Below the pieces are notes generated by a model. The model was not told the DNA's origin, made no database searches, and was given only the letters and a program-made list of their open reading frames with translations. The translations under genes were made by a program, and so were the position numbers. Shown one piece after another: positions 43,041 through 51,089 of a stretch of 64,000 bases of DNA. The number at the start of each line of letters is the position of its first letter. The first letter of the stretch is position 1. The DNA comes from Lachnospiraceae bacterium (GTDB taxonomy: Bacteria; Bacillota; Clostridia; Lachnospirales; Lachnospiraceae), in contig CAJTGB010000015.1 in the NCBI GenBank assembly GCA_910575835.1, positions 1 through 64,000 on the forward strand, written 5' to 3'.

Positions 43041-44402
43041 TTATTCTTCCTTCTCCAGAGCGTCCAGCTTACCGCTGCATGCCCAGAGGATCAGACCGAA
43101 GACGATTACGATCGCGCCGACTGCGCCGTAGCCAGGCTGGAACGGCAGTGTTGCAAGCCAGGAATATACCTTCGGGTAAATCTGCTGTGCAAGGAATACC
43201 GCGATTGGCCAGAAGCCAAGTAACAGACCCAGAACCTTAGCAGGAGCAAGCTTAGATACGAAAGAGTTGCCAAGAGGAGAGAATACCATCTCACCTACGG
43301 ACATCAACAGACATACCAGAGCAAGCCAGAGTACAGAACACTGTCCGTCGCCTCTGATGATATCGGCGAAAACCATAACGAGATAGGATACGCCTACCAG
43401 CATGGTACCAAGAGCCGTCTTCTTGAACATACTCATATCGCCTTTCGGTCTCATAGCCATCTTAGCCCATACGCCCGCAAGAACAGGTCCTAAGATGATA
43501 CAGGTCAGAGCGTTAACGGAGTCAAACCAGGATGTAGGAATCTGGAAGCTTCCGATGTACCAGTTCGCCTTGTTCAGGAAATCTGCGCCGTTGCCCCATC
43601 CGAAGTAATAGTAAGCCGGCATGTAAGCCATATACCATACCATCCAGAAGATAGCGGAGAAGATAGTTACAAGGATGATCGCAATGATCTTCTTCTTGTC
43701 GCTTGCGGTAAGCGGTGCAGACTCAGCAGCAGCCTTCTTCTCAGCAGATACGAATTCTCTCTGGTCGTTCTTGAAAGGTTTCTTACCGGCATCGCCGAGT
43801 GACTTGCCGTTCAGGATGAACCATGCCGCGTCGATGAACAAGAAGATCGCACAGATCAAAAATACAGTGTTGAAGCTGCACTTGATACCGAACAGACCGG
43901 TTGTTGCCAGCATGGCAATGAAAGTTGTACCGATGAAGGATCCGATGTTAACGAAAGAATACTGAATGGAGAATGCTGAATTCAGCTCTTCTTCATCGTG
44001 GAACAGAAGTCCGTTCACGCCGGACAGATTCCCCTTGAACAGACCCGTACCAATGGATACGAGAATAACCATTGCCCACACCATCCCCATAGAGTGAGCC
44101 TGCCAGGTACAAAGGTATCCTGCGCCCATAAGGATCATGCCCAGAGCTACACAGAGTCTTGGACTTAACCAGTAGTCAGCGATGTAACCTCCGAAGATCG
44201 GCGTGATATAAGTCCATGCCACGAAAGATGCGGACATAGCTGCGCCTTCTGCGTCTGATAATCCCAGACCGCCGGAAGTAACTTCCGTCGCGAGCCAGAT
44301 GGCAAGTAAGTATTTTACGGTGTAGAATGCAAGACGTTCAAATGTAAATCCCATTGAACACACGTAAAAACCAAATGGTCTGCGCTTTTTTGCTGTTTCC
44401 AT
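43041..44402 (-). CDS. Proton-coupled oligopeptide transporter (POT/PTR family)
   Basis: This 453-residue MFS protein of the POT family takes up di- and tripeptides with protons. It has the family signature FVAWTYITPIFGGYIADYWL and the GNLSGVNGLLF stretch. About 12 to 14 helices are visible. The codon-level sequence is strongly biased to typical highly expressed codons. GGAGGG lies 7-8 bases before the ATG on the minus strand. It has its own promoter and a palindrome in its leader (44440-44462). The aminopeptidase P 4 kb away could act on the peptides taken up, but the two are not linked in one operon. Confidence 0.9.
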   Translation of the reverse strand: METAKKRRPFGFYVCSMGFTFERLAFYTVKYLLAIWLATEVTSGGLGLSDAEGAAMSASFVAWTYITPIFGGYIADYWLSPRLCVALGMILMGAGYLCTWQAHSMGMVWAMVILVSIGTGLFKGNLSGVNGLLFHDEEELNSAFSIQYSFVNIGSFIGTTFIAMLATTGLFGIKCSFNTVFLICAIFLFIDAAWFILNGKSLGDAGKKPFKNDQREFVSAEKKAAAESAPLTASDKKKIIAIILVTIFSAIFWMVWYMAYMPAYYYFGWGNGADFLNKANWYIGSFQIPTSWFDSVNALTCIILGPVLAGVWAKMAMRPKGDMSMFKKTALGTMLVGVSYLVMVFADIIRGDGQCSVLWLALVCLLMSVGEMVFSPLGNSFVSKLAPAKVLGLLLGFWPIAVFLAQQIYPKVYSWLATLPFQPGYGAVGAIVIVFGLILWACSGKLDALEKEE

Positions 44403-44439
44403 ATATTTTACCCTCCAATATAAATATATTTTTCCACCC

Positions 44440-44462
44440 GGATTACATAGCCTATGTAATCC
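44440..44462. promoter_or_regulatory. 10-3-10 palindrome in the POT leader
   Basis: GGATTACATA and TATGTAATCC flank a 3-base spacer, 38 bp upstream of the POT start and just after its -10 box. It fits a repressor operator. The geometry is the same as that of the palindrome at 27813-27835, but the sequence differs. Confidence 0.5.
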
Positions 44463-44483
44463 TGTTTGTGAAAAGCTACTGTA

Positions 44484-44512
44484 AATATATCATAAGACAG
44501 ACTAAAGTACAA
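44484..44512 (-). promoter_or_regulatory. Promoter of the POT transporter gene
   Basis: Read on the minus strand: TTGTAC at 44512-44507, a 17-bp spacer and TATATT at 44489-44484, upstream of the palindrome. Confidence 0.55.
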
Positions 44513-44588
44513 CCGTTAAGTTAAGAAAGTTTTAAGTAATTTTAGAAATTGGATATAACTGGAATGCGTTCTAGTTTTTAAAAAAGTA

Positions 44589-44617
44589 TTGCAGTAGTAC
44601 ATCAAAAGGGATATAAT
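44589..44617 (+). promoter_or_regulatory. Promoter of the Na+-decarboxylase operon
   Basis: TTGCAG (44589-44594), a 17-bp spacer and a perfect TATAAT (44612-44617), 79 bp before the chosen ATG. Confidence 0.72.
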
Positions 44618-44695
44618 ATAATTGGCAAAAATTTGGTTTTGCTTTTAGACAGAGCAGAACTCATTTTAATATGAAAGAAGATGGAGGGCTTGACT

Positions 44696-46135
44696 ATGGG
44701 CAACATGTCAACAGAAAGTGCAGCGAGTATCAGGATTGCGACTTTACTTGATGCAGGAAGCTTTGTTGAGATCGGCGGGGCGGTTACTGCCAGAAGCACG
44801 GATTTCAACATGCAGGAAAAAGAGACTCCGGCTGACGGTGTGATCACCGGCTACGGAGTGATCGACGGGAATTTGGTGTACGTGTATAGCCAGGATGCAT
44901 CGGTTTTGAATGGAGCAGTTGGTGAGATGCATGCGAAAAAGATCGCGAATATCTATGATATGGCGATGAAGATGGGAGCGCCGGTGATCGGCCTTGTGGA
45001 TTGCGCCGGGATCAGGCTTCAGGAGGCTACGGACGCATTGAACGCGTTCGGCAATCTTTATCTGAAGCAGACGATGGCGTCTGGGGTGATCCCTCAGATC
45101 ACGGCAATATTTGGGACATGCGGCGGCGGACTTTCTGTTGTGCCGGCACTGACGGATTTTACCTTCATGGAGGCTTCCAAGGCGAAGCTGTTTGTGAATT
45201 CTCCGAATGCTCTTCCGGGCAACAATATATCCAAGCTTGATACTTCTTCTGCGAAGTACCAGAGCGAGAATGCCGGCCTTGTAGACGATATCGGTACGGA
45301 AGACGAGATATTGGAGAATATCCGTTCTCTGGTATGTATGCTCCCGGGCAACAATGAAGAGAATACTTCCTATGACGAATGCACGGACAGCCTGAACCGT
45401 CTCTGCGACGGCATCGAGAATGCGGCTGAGGATACGGCGATCGCGCTTTCCATGATCTCCGACAGCAATGTGTTCTTCGAGACGAAGAAGAATTATGCGA
45501 AGGATATGGTGACCGGATTCATCCGTTTGAACGGAATGACGGTGGGAGCGGTTGCGAACCGTTCCAAGGTATATGATGAGAACTCCGAGGTCACGGCCCA
45601 GTTTGACGGTTCTCTGTCTTCCGACGGTGCAAAGAAGGCGGCTGAATTCGTGAATTTCTGCGACGCTTTTAATATTCCTGTTCTTACGCTTACTAATGTG
45701 ACCGGATTCAAGGCGTGCGAGTATGACGAGAAGAATCTTGCAAGAGAGATGGCGAAGCTTACCTATGCATTCGCCAATGCGACCGTGCCGAAGGTGAACG
45801 TGGTAGTCGGCAAGGCATTCGGAAGCGCTTATGTTACGATGAACAGCAAGTCCATCGGCGCGGATATGGTATATGCGTGGCCGGCGGCTGAGATCGGTAT
45901 GATGGAAGCGGACCTTGCGGCGAAGATCATGTACGCAGGTTCGGACGCCGATACGTTAAAAGAGAAAACTGCAGAATACAGACAGCTGCAGTCAAGCCCA
46001 TTATCTGCTGCAAGAAGAGGCTATGTGGATACCATCATTGAGCCGGATCAGACAAGAAAATACGTGATCGGCGCATTTGAGATGTTATTCACTAAAAGAG
46101 AAGACCGTCCGATGAAAAAGCATGGATCGGTTTAG
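44696..46135 (+). CDS. Acyl-CoA carboxyltransferase (MmdA/12S-like)
   Basis: This 479-residue protein is a crotonase-fold carboxyltransferase of the MmdA/PccB/12S group, with an N-domain (about 15-235) and a C-domain (about 245-475). The oxyanion-type loops are FGTCGGGLSVVPAL in the N-domain and GKAFGSAYVTMNSKSIGAD in the C-domain. It moves a carboxyl group between a CoA ester, such as methylmalonyl-CoA, and biotin. It is somewhat shorter than the 510-residue norm. The ATG at 44696 is preferred because GGAGGG precedes it by 7 bases. It opens an operon whose other genes encode OadG, a biotin carrier, the membrane pump OadB and OadA. Confidence 0.85.
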   Translation: MGNMSTESAASIRIATLLDAGSFVEIGGAVTARSTDFNMQEKETPADGVITGYGVIDGNLVYVYSQDASVLNGAVGEMHAKKIANIYDMAMKMGAPVIGLVDCAGIRLQEATDALNAFGNLYLKQTMASGVIPQITAIFGTCGGGLSVVPALTDFTFMEASKAKLFVNSPNALPGNNISKLDTSSAKYQSENAGLVDDIGTEDEILENIRSLVCMLPGNNEENTSYDECTDSLNRLCDGIENAAEDTAIALSMISDSNVFFETKKNYAKDMVTGFIRLNGMTVGAVANRSKVYDENSEVTAQFDGSLSSDGAKKAAEFVNFCDAFNIPVLTLTNVTGFKACEYDEKNLAREMAKLTYAFANATVPKVNVVVGKAFGSAYVTMNSKSIGADMVYAWPAAEIGMMEADLAAKIMYAGSDADTLKEKTAEYRQLQSSPLSAARRGYVDTIIEPDQTRKYVIGAFEMLFTKREDRPMKKHGSV

Positions 46136-46149
46136 AGAGGTGAGGCAAA

Positions 46150-46944
46150 GTGAGGAAAAAAAATAGCTTATTACTCTGTGCTGTCGCTGTAATGCTCTGC
46201 TTTACCGCATGCAAAAGTAGCGAGGAAGCGGCTGAGTATAACACGGCAGCCATTGACCAGACCACAGAATTCATGATCAACTATTGTGCGAATGCTGATG
46301 AGACCATGCTGAAGCAGTGGAGGAGCATGAGAGAATTCTCCATGGAGCTTCAGCTGACACAGGCGGGCGTTCCGGCAACACCAGAGAGTTTCCTCGGCGC
46401 GCTGGATGCATGGGAAGCGGCAGTTGAAGAGTGCGGCGCCTATGTAAGCCACGGTGATTTTACATCGGAGGAGACGAATGAAGGGCTTAAGGTATCCGCG
46501 TCTGCACAGTTCGAAGACCGTGATGCGACGATCAGCTTCGTGTTTGACGATAAGTCTTATATGGAGAGCATGACCGTGGATGCGGAGTATTCAATGGGAG
46601 AGATCCTTGAGAAGGCAGGGCTTAATACGGTTCTTGGAATGGGAACGGTATTCACGGTACTGATCTTTATCTCATTTTTGATCTCTTTGTTTAAGTTTAT
46701 TCCGGCGCTTCTAGGTGCGAAGAAGAAGGAAGAGCCGTCTGTTGCTCCGGTTCAGAGCGCTGCGGCGCAGACGAGCGCACCGGCGGTTTCCGAGGCAGCA
46801 AAAGAGGATGATACGGAATTGATAGCGGTTATTGCAGCGGCGATCGCGGCGGCCAGGGAAGAGGCCGGTATGGACGAGGCTGCTGCGGGCGGATTTTATG
46901 TGAGAAGCATCAGACGCCGTCCGTCAAATAAATGGAATTCATAA
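46150..46944 (+). CDS. OadG-family subunit with N-terminal lipoprotein domain
   Basis: This 264-residue protein begins with a lipoprotein signal (basic start, hydrophobic stretch, lipobox FTAC with Cys at about 20). An outer domain of about 130 residues follows (about 25-155), then one membrane helix (about 163-187), a Pro/Ala linker and the conserved OadG C-terminus ELIAVIAAAIAAAREE ... VRSIRRRP. Ordinary OadG has only the helix and the tail. The tail joins the alpha subunit to the membrane pump and helps bind zinc. The outer lipid-anchored domain is extra and could sense or hold something outside. GTG start with GAGGTGAGG upstream. Confidence 0.82.
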   Translation: MRKKNSLLLCAVAVMLCFTACKSSEEAAEYNTAAIDQTTEFMINYCANADETMLKQWRSMREFSMELQLTQAGVPATPESFLGALDAWEAAVEECGAYVSHGDFTSEETNEGLKVSASAQFEDRDATISFVFDDKSYMESMTVDAEYSMGEILEKAGLNTVLGMGTVFTVLIFISFLISLFKFIPALLGAKKKEEPSVAPVQSAAAQTSAPAVSEAAKEDDTELIAVIAAAIAAAREEAGMDEAAAGGFYVRSIRRRPSNKWNS

Positions 46945-46963
46945 TACTAGGAGGATTATTAAT

Positions 46964-47335
46964 ATGAAAAATTATACGATCACAGTTAACGGCAATGTAT
47001 ATGATGTTACGGTAGAAGAGAACGGTTCAGGAGCGCCGGCAGCGGCGGCACCAAGAGCAGCGGCGCCGAAAGCAGCCCCGGCGGCGCCAAAGGCAGCGCC
47101 GAAAGCGGCAGCGGGAGCAGGCTCTATCGAAGTAAAGGCAGGAGCAGCAGGGAAGGTATTCAAGATCGAGGCTAATGTGGGTCAGAGCGTGAAGAAAGGC
47201 GATGCGGTCGTGATCATTGAGGCAATGAAGATGGAGATCCCGGTTGTGGCGCCGGAAGACGGAACCGTGGCAAGTATCAATGCGGCAGTAGGAGACGCGA
47301 TTGAAGCCGGTGCTGTTCTTGCGACATTGAATTAG
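46964..47335 (+). CDS. Biotin carboxyl carrier subunit
   Basis: This 123-residue protein has the biotinyl-Lys motif EAMKM with Lys89, in a C-terminal biotinyl domain (about 53-123). A flexible Ala/Pro linker (about 23-52) and a small N-terminal segment (MKNYTITVNGNVYDVTVEE) precede it. Such linkers let the biotin swing between carboxyltransferase and pump. The gene is 19 bp after OadG and 41 bp before OadB. It would serve both carboxyltransferases of the operon. Confidence 0.93.
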   Translation: MKNYTITVNGNVYDVTVEENGSGAPAAAAPRAAAPKAAPAAPKAAPKAAAGAGSIEVKAGAAGKVFKIEANVGQSVKKGDAVVIIEAMKMEIPVVAPEDGTVASINAAVGDAIEAGAVLATLN

Positions 47336-47376
47336 ATATAATCCTGTGATTATATGACACGACTGGAGGTTAAAAA

Positions 47377-48528
47377 ATGGAATATATAACAACGACATTG
47401 GGAAACCTCGTGCAGCAGACAGCATTTTTCAGTCTTACAGGCGGCAATCTGATCATGATTGCGGTTGCATGTTTTTTCCTATATTTAGCAATCAGACATG
47501 GATTTGAACCTCTGCTCCTGGTACCGATTGCGTTTGGTATGCTGCTCGTTAATATCTTCCCGGATATTATGCTGCATGCGGAGGACGCGGCGAACGGGAC
47601 AGGCGGATTGCTCTATTATTTCTATCTGTTAGATGAATGGTCGATCCTTCCGTCTCTGATCTTCCTTGGAGTAGGTGCGATGACAGACTTCGGACCGCTG
47701 ATTGCCAACCCGAAGAGTTTTCTTCTGGGTGCGGCGGCACAGTTTGGTATCTTCGCCGCTTATCTCGGAGCCATGGCAATGGGCTTCTCTGACAAGGCGG
47801 CGGCAGCGATCTCTATTATCGGCGGTGCGGACGGACCGACATCCATCTTCCTTGCCGGCAAATTATCGCAGACAGCGATCATGGGGCCGATCGCGGTGGC
47901 GGCATATTCTTATATGTCACTGGTGCCGATCATCCAGCCTCCGATCATGAAGCTGATGACGACGGAGAAAGAGCGTAAGATCAAGATGGAGCAGTTAAGG
48001 CCGGTTACGAAGCTTGAGAGAATCCTCTTCCCGATCATCGTAACGATCGTGGTCTGCATGATCCTTCCTACGACGGCGCCGCTGGTCGGTATGCTGATGC
48101 TGGGTAATCTCTTCCGCGAGTCAGGAGTGGTACGCCAGCTTACAGATACGGCGAGCAACGCTTTGATGTATATCGTAGTTATCCTTCTGGGTACTTCTGT
48201 AGGCGCGACTACGAGCGCGGAGGCGTTCCTGAATGCGGATACCCTTAAGATCGTTGCGCTTGGTCTGATCGCATTCATGTTCGGTACGGCGGCAGGCGTG
48301 CTGTTCGGTAAGATCATGTGCGTCGCTACAGGCGGCAAGGTGAATCCTCTGATCGGTTCGGCAGGCGTGTCTGCGGTTCCGATGGCGGCGCGTGTATCCC
48401 AGAAGGTAGGCGCGGAATCCGATCCGACGAATTTCCTTCTGATGCATGCCATGGGACCGAACGTGGCGGGCGTTATCGGCACGGCGGTTGCGGCAGGAAC
48501 ATTTATGGCGATTTTCGGAGTGATGTAA
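47377..48528 (+). CDS. oadB: Sodium-pumping decarboxylase beta subunit (OadB/MmdB/GcdB)
   Basis: This 383-residue membrane protein with about 10-11 helices decarboxylates carboxybiotin and moves Na+ out. The conserved block IIGGADGPTSIFLAGKL near residue 150, which carries the Asp of the Na+ channel, is intact. A second conserved helix SVGATTSAEAFL and the C-terminal NPLIGSAGVSAVPMAARV are also present. It is the energy-coupling part of the complex and would build a sodium gradient. Position: after the biotin carrier and 30 bp before the alpha subunit gene. Confidence 0.93.
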   Translation: MEYITTTLGNLVQQTAFFSLTGGNLIMIAVACFFLYLAIRHGFEPLLLVPIAFGMLLVNIFPDIMLHAEDAANGTGGLLYYFYLLDEWSILPSLIFLGVGAMTDFGPLIANPKSFLLGAAAQFGIFAAYLGAMAMGFSDKAAAAISIIGGADGPTSIFLAGKLSQTAIMGPIAVAAYSYMSLVPIIQPPIMKLMTTEKERKIKMEQLRPVTKLERILFPIIVTIVVCMILPTTAPLVGMLMLGNLFRESGVVRQLTDTASNALMYIVVILLGTSVGATTSAEAFLNADTLKIVALGLIAFMFGTAAGVLFGKIMCVATGGKVNPLIGSAGVSAVPMAARVSQKVGAESDPTNFLLMHAMGPNVAGVIGTAVAAGTFMAIFGVM

Positions 48529-48558
48529 GATAAGAATATTATTAATGGAGGATAGAAA

Positions 48559-49968
48559 ATGGCAGAGAAAAAACCAATTAAAATAACAGAAACCATTCTG
48601 CGTGACGCGCACCAGTCTTTGATCGCCACTCGTATGACGACGGAACAGATGCTTCCGATCGTGGAGAAGATGGACAAGGTCGGATACCACTCTGTAGAAT
48701 GCTGGGGCGGTGCGACATTCGACGCGTCTCTTCGTTTCCTGAAGGAGGATCCGTGGGAGAGACTCCGCAAGTTCCGCGACGGATTCAAGAACACCAAGCT
48801 TCAAATGCTGTTCCGCGGACAGAATATCCTGGGATACCGTCCCTATGCGGATGATGTGGTGGAATATTTCGTACAGAAGTCTGTATCGAACGGTATCGAT
48901 GTGATCCGTATCTTCGACTGTCTGAACGATCTGAGAAACCTTCAGACGGCGGTGACCGCTGCGGTAAAGGAGAAGGCGGACGCCCAGGTTGCGTTATCCT
49001 ATACTTTGGGAGACGCTTACACTATGGAATACTGGATCGATATCGCGAAGAGGATCGAGGAGATGGGCGCGACATCGATCTGTCTGAAGGATATGGCGGG
49101 TCTTCTGGTTCCTTATAAGGCAACGGAGATGATCGAAGCGCTGAAGGAGGCGACGAGCCTTCCGATCCAGCTTCATACGCACTATACGTCCGGTGTCGCT
49201 TCCATGACATATCTGAAGGCAGTAGAGGCAGGCGTGGATGTGATCGATACCGCGATGTCGCCGTTTGCGCTCGGAACGTCGCAGCCTGCAACCGAGGTTA
49301 TGGTCGAGACATTTAAGGATACGCCGTATGATACCGGATTTGACCAAAATCTGCTTGCCGAGATCGCGGACTACTTCCGTCCGATCCGTGACGAAGCGTT
49401 AGAGAGCGGTCTGCTCAATCCGAAGAATATGGGCGTCAACATCAAGACCCTGTTATATCAGGTGCCGGGAGGTATGCTCTCCAATCTGACGTCCCAGCTT
49501 AAGGAGCAGAATGCGGAAGACAAGTATTACGATGTGCTGGAAGAGGTTCCGAGAGTGCGCAAGGATCTCGGCGAACCGCCGCTTGTTACACCGTCTTCAC
49601 AGATCGTAGGTACACAGGCTGTATTTAACGTACTGATGGGCGAGCGTTACAAGATGGCGACCAAGGAGACCAAGGACATCTTAAGCGGCAAATACGGTAC
49701 GACCGTCAAGCCGTTTAACGAAGAGGTGACCAAGAAGGTTCTGGGTGAGAATGCGGAAGTTATCACCTGCCGTCCGGCAGATCTGATTCCGGATGAGTTG
49801 GATACGCTGCGCAAGGAATGCGAGCAGTGGAGCCAGCAGGATGAGGACGTGCTTTCTTATGCATTGTTCCCGCAGGTTGCTACGGACTTCTTCAAATACA
49901 GAGAGGCGCAGCAGACGAAGGTTGACCAGACGGTTGCCGATACAGAGAACGGAAGCTACCCTGTCTGA
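48559..49968 (+). CDS. oadA: Oxaloacetate decarboxylase alpha subunit/5S carboxyltransferase
   Basis: This 469-residue protein is the pyruvate/oxaloacetate carboxyltransferase. It has the HMGL-like barrel, with the metal and catalytic part TILRDAHQSLIATRM near residue 12, LKDMAGLLVPY near 180, and metal-binding His residues in LHTHYTSG near 205. The C-terminal PYC_OADA domain (about 300-455) follows. It lacks a biotin domain of its own, so it needs the separate carrier of the operon. It moves CO2 from oxaloacetate to biotin, or the reverse. It is the fifth gene of the operon. Confidence 0.92.
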   Translation: MAEKKPIKITETILRDAHQSLIATRMTTEQMLPIVEKMDKVGYHSVECWGGATFDASLRFLKEDPWERLRKFRDGFKNTKLQMLFRGQNILGYRPYADDVVEYFVQKSVSNGIDVIRIFDCLNDLRNLQTAVTAAVKEKADAQVALSYTLGDAYTMEYWIDIAKRIEEMGATSICLKDMAGLLVPYKATEMIEALKEATSLPIQLHTHYTSGVASMTYLKAVEAGVDVIDTAMSPFALGTSQPATEVMVETFKDTPYDTGFDQNLLAEIADYFRPIRDEALESGLLNPKNMGVNIKTLLYQVPGGMLSNLTSQLKEQNAEDKYYDVLEEVPRVRKDLGEPPLVTPSSQIVGTQAVFNVLMGERYKMATKETKDILSGKYGTTVKPFNEEVTKKVLGENAEVITCRPADLIPDELDTLRKECEQWSQQDEDVLSYALFPQVATDFFKYREAQQTKVDQTVADTENGSYPV

Positions 49969-50078
49969 TTGTATACCTTTAACTATGAAAGATGTTGGAA
50001 ATCAGGGCTTGAAGCGATGCGGCCGCTGAGTTCCGACATCTTTTATGATGCGGGTCTGGCGCTGCCGTTCGGCGAGAA

Positions 50079-50108
50079 GCCGCCTGGGCGGCAAGCCGGC
50101 AGGCCGGC
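50079..50108. other. Two adjacent GC-rich palindromes
   Basis: GCCGCC-tg-GGCGGC (50079-50092) and GCCGGC-ag-GCCGGC (50095-50108) stand back to back in the gap between oadA and the RpiR-type gene. They are candidates for a terminator without T tract or an operator. The rest of 49969-50144 holds no gene. Confidence 0.4.
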
Positions 50109-50144
50109 AATGAGAGAAGAGAGTGCAGAAAAGAGACAGGCAAT

Positions 50145-51089
50145 ATGCAAAATAACAATGAATTATTGCAGAAAATTAATGATGGTTATCCCAAGTTCAG
50201 CAAAGGGCAGAAGAAACTGGCGGAATTTATCCGGGAGGATTATGACAAGGCGGCGTTTCTCACTGCGGCAAAGATGGGCGAAGAGGTTGGCGTCAGCGAA
50301 TCTACGGTAGTCCGGTTTGCAATGGCCCTTGGCTACGACGGATACCCGGGATTCCAGAAGGCGCTGGGCGAACTGGTGCGCACGAAGCTGAATTCTATCC
50401 AGCGTATGGAGGTGACATACGGCAGGATCAGCCAGGGCGAGATCCTGGCTTCGGTGCTGCAGTCGGATATAGAGAAGATCAAGCTTACGATGGAAGCGAT
50501 CGACCAGGGGGCCTTCGAGATGGCAGTGGATACGATCCTGAATGCCCGTAAGATCTATGTGGTCGGTATTAGGAGCTGCGCGCCCCTTGCCAGTTTCCTG
50601 TGTTTCTATCTGAATCTGGTATGCGACGATGTGACGGCGGTGAATACCAGCAGCCCAAGCGAGATATTTGAGCAGATGCTTCGGATCGGAGAGGAAGATG
50701 TGATGATCGGAATCAGTTTCCCGCGGTATTCCATGCGCACGCTTAAGGCGCTTGAGTACGCGAGCAACCGGAAGGCTAAGGTCATTACATTGACGGACAG
50801 CGTACATTCGCCGATGACGCTGTACTCCTCCTGCAATCTGATCGCGAGAAGCGATATGGCGTCTATCGTGGACTCTCTGGTAGCGCCGCTCAGCGTGGTC
50901 AATGCGCTTGTGGTGGCTCTGTGCATGAAGAAACAGAATGAAGTGATCTCAACGCTCACGGCGCTTGAAGGAATCTGGGATGAATATCAGGTGTACAGTA
51001 AGGATGAGCTGAATATGGTAGGCGAGAAAGTAGAGCTGTCAGGTTCATCCGGGAATATGAATTGGTCAGGGGAAAGAGAAGATGAGTAA
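50145..51089 (+). CDS. MurR/RpiR-family transcriptional regulator
   Basis: This 314-residue protein has an N-terminal HTH domain (about 1-80; GQKKLAEFIREDYDKAAFLTAAKMGEEVGVSESTVVRFA) and a C-terminal SIS sugar-phosphate-binding domain (about 125-255) with VVGIRSCAPLASFL and the ISFPRYSM loop. RpiR regulators usually respond to phosphosugars and repress catabolic genes. No sugar genes are adjacent; its end overlaps the next gene by 8 bases. It may control itself and the flavoprotein gene or a distant operon. Confidence 0.88.
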   Translation: MQNNNELLQKINDGYPKFSKGQKKLAEFIREDYDKAAFLTAAKMGEEVGVSESTVVRFAMALGYDGYPGFQKALGELVRTKLNSIQRMEVTYGRISQGEILASVLQSDIEKIKLTMEAIDQGAFEMAVDTILNARKIYVVGIRSCAPLASFLCFYLNLVCDDVTAVNTSSPSEIFEQMLRIGEEDVMIGISFPRYSMRTLKALEYASNRKAKVITLTDSVHSPMTLYSSCNLIARSDMASIVDSLVAPLSVVNALVVALCMKKQNEVISTLTALEGIWDEYQVYSKDELNMVGEKVELSGSSGNMNWSGEREDE

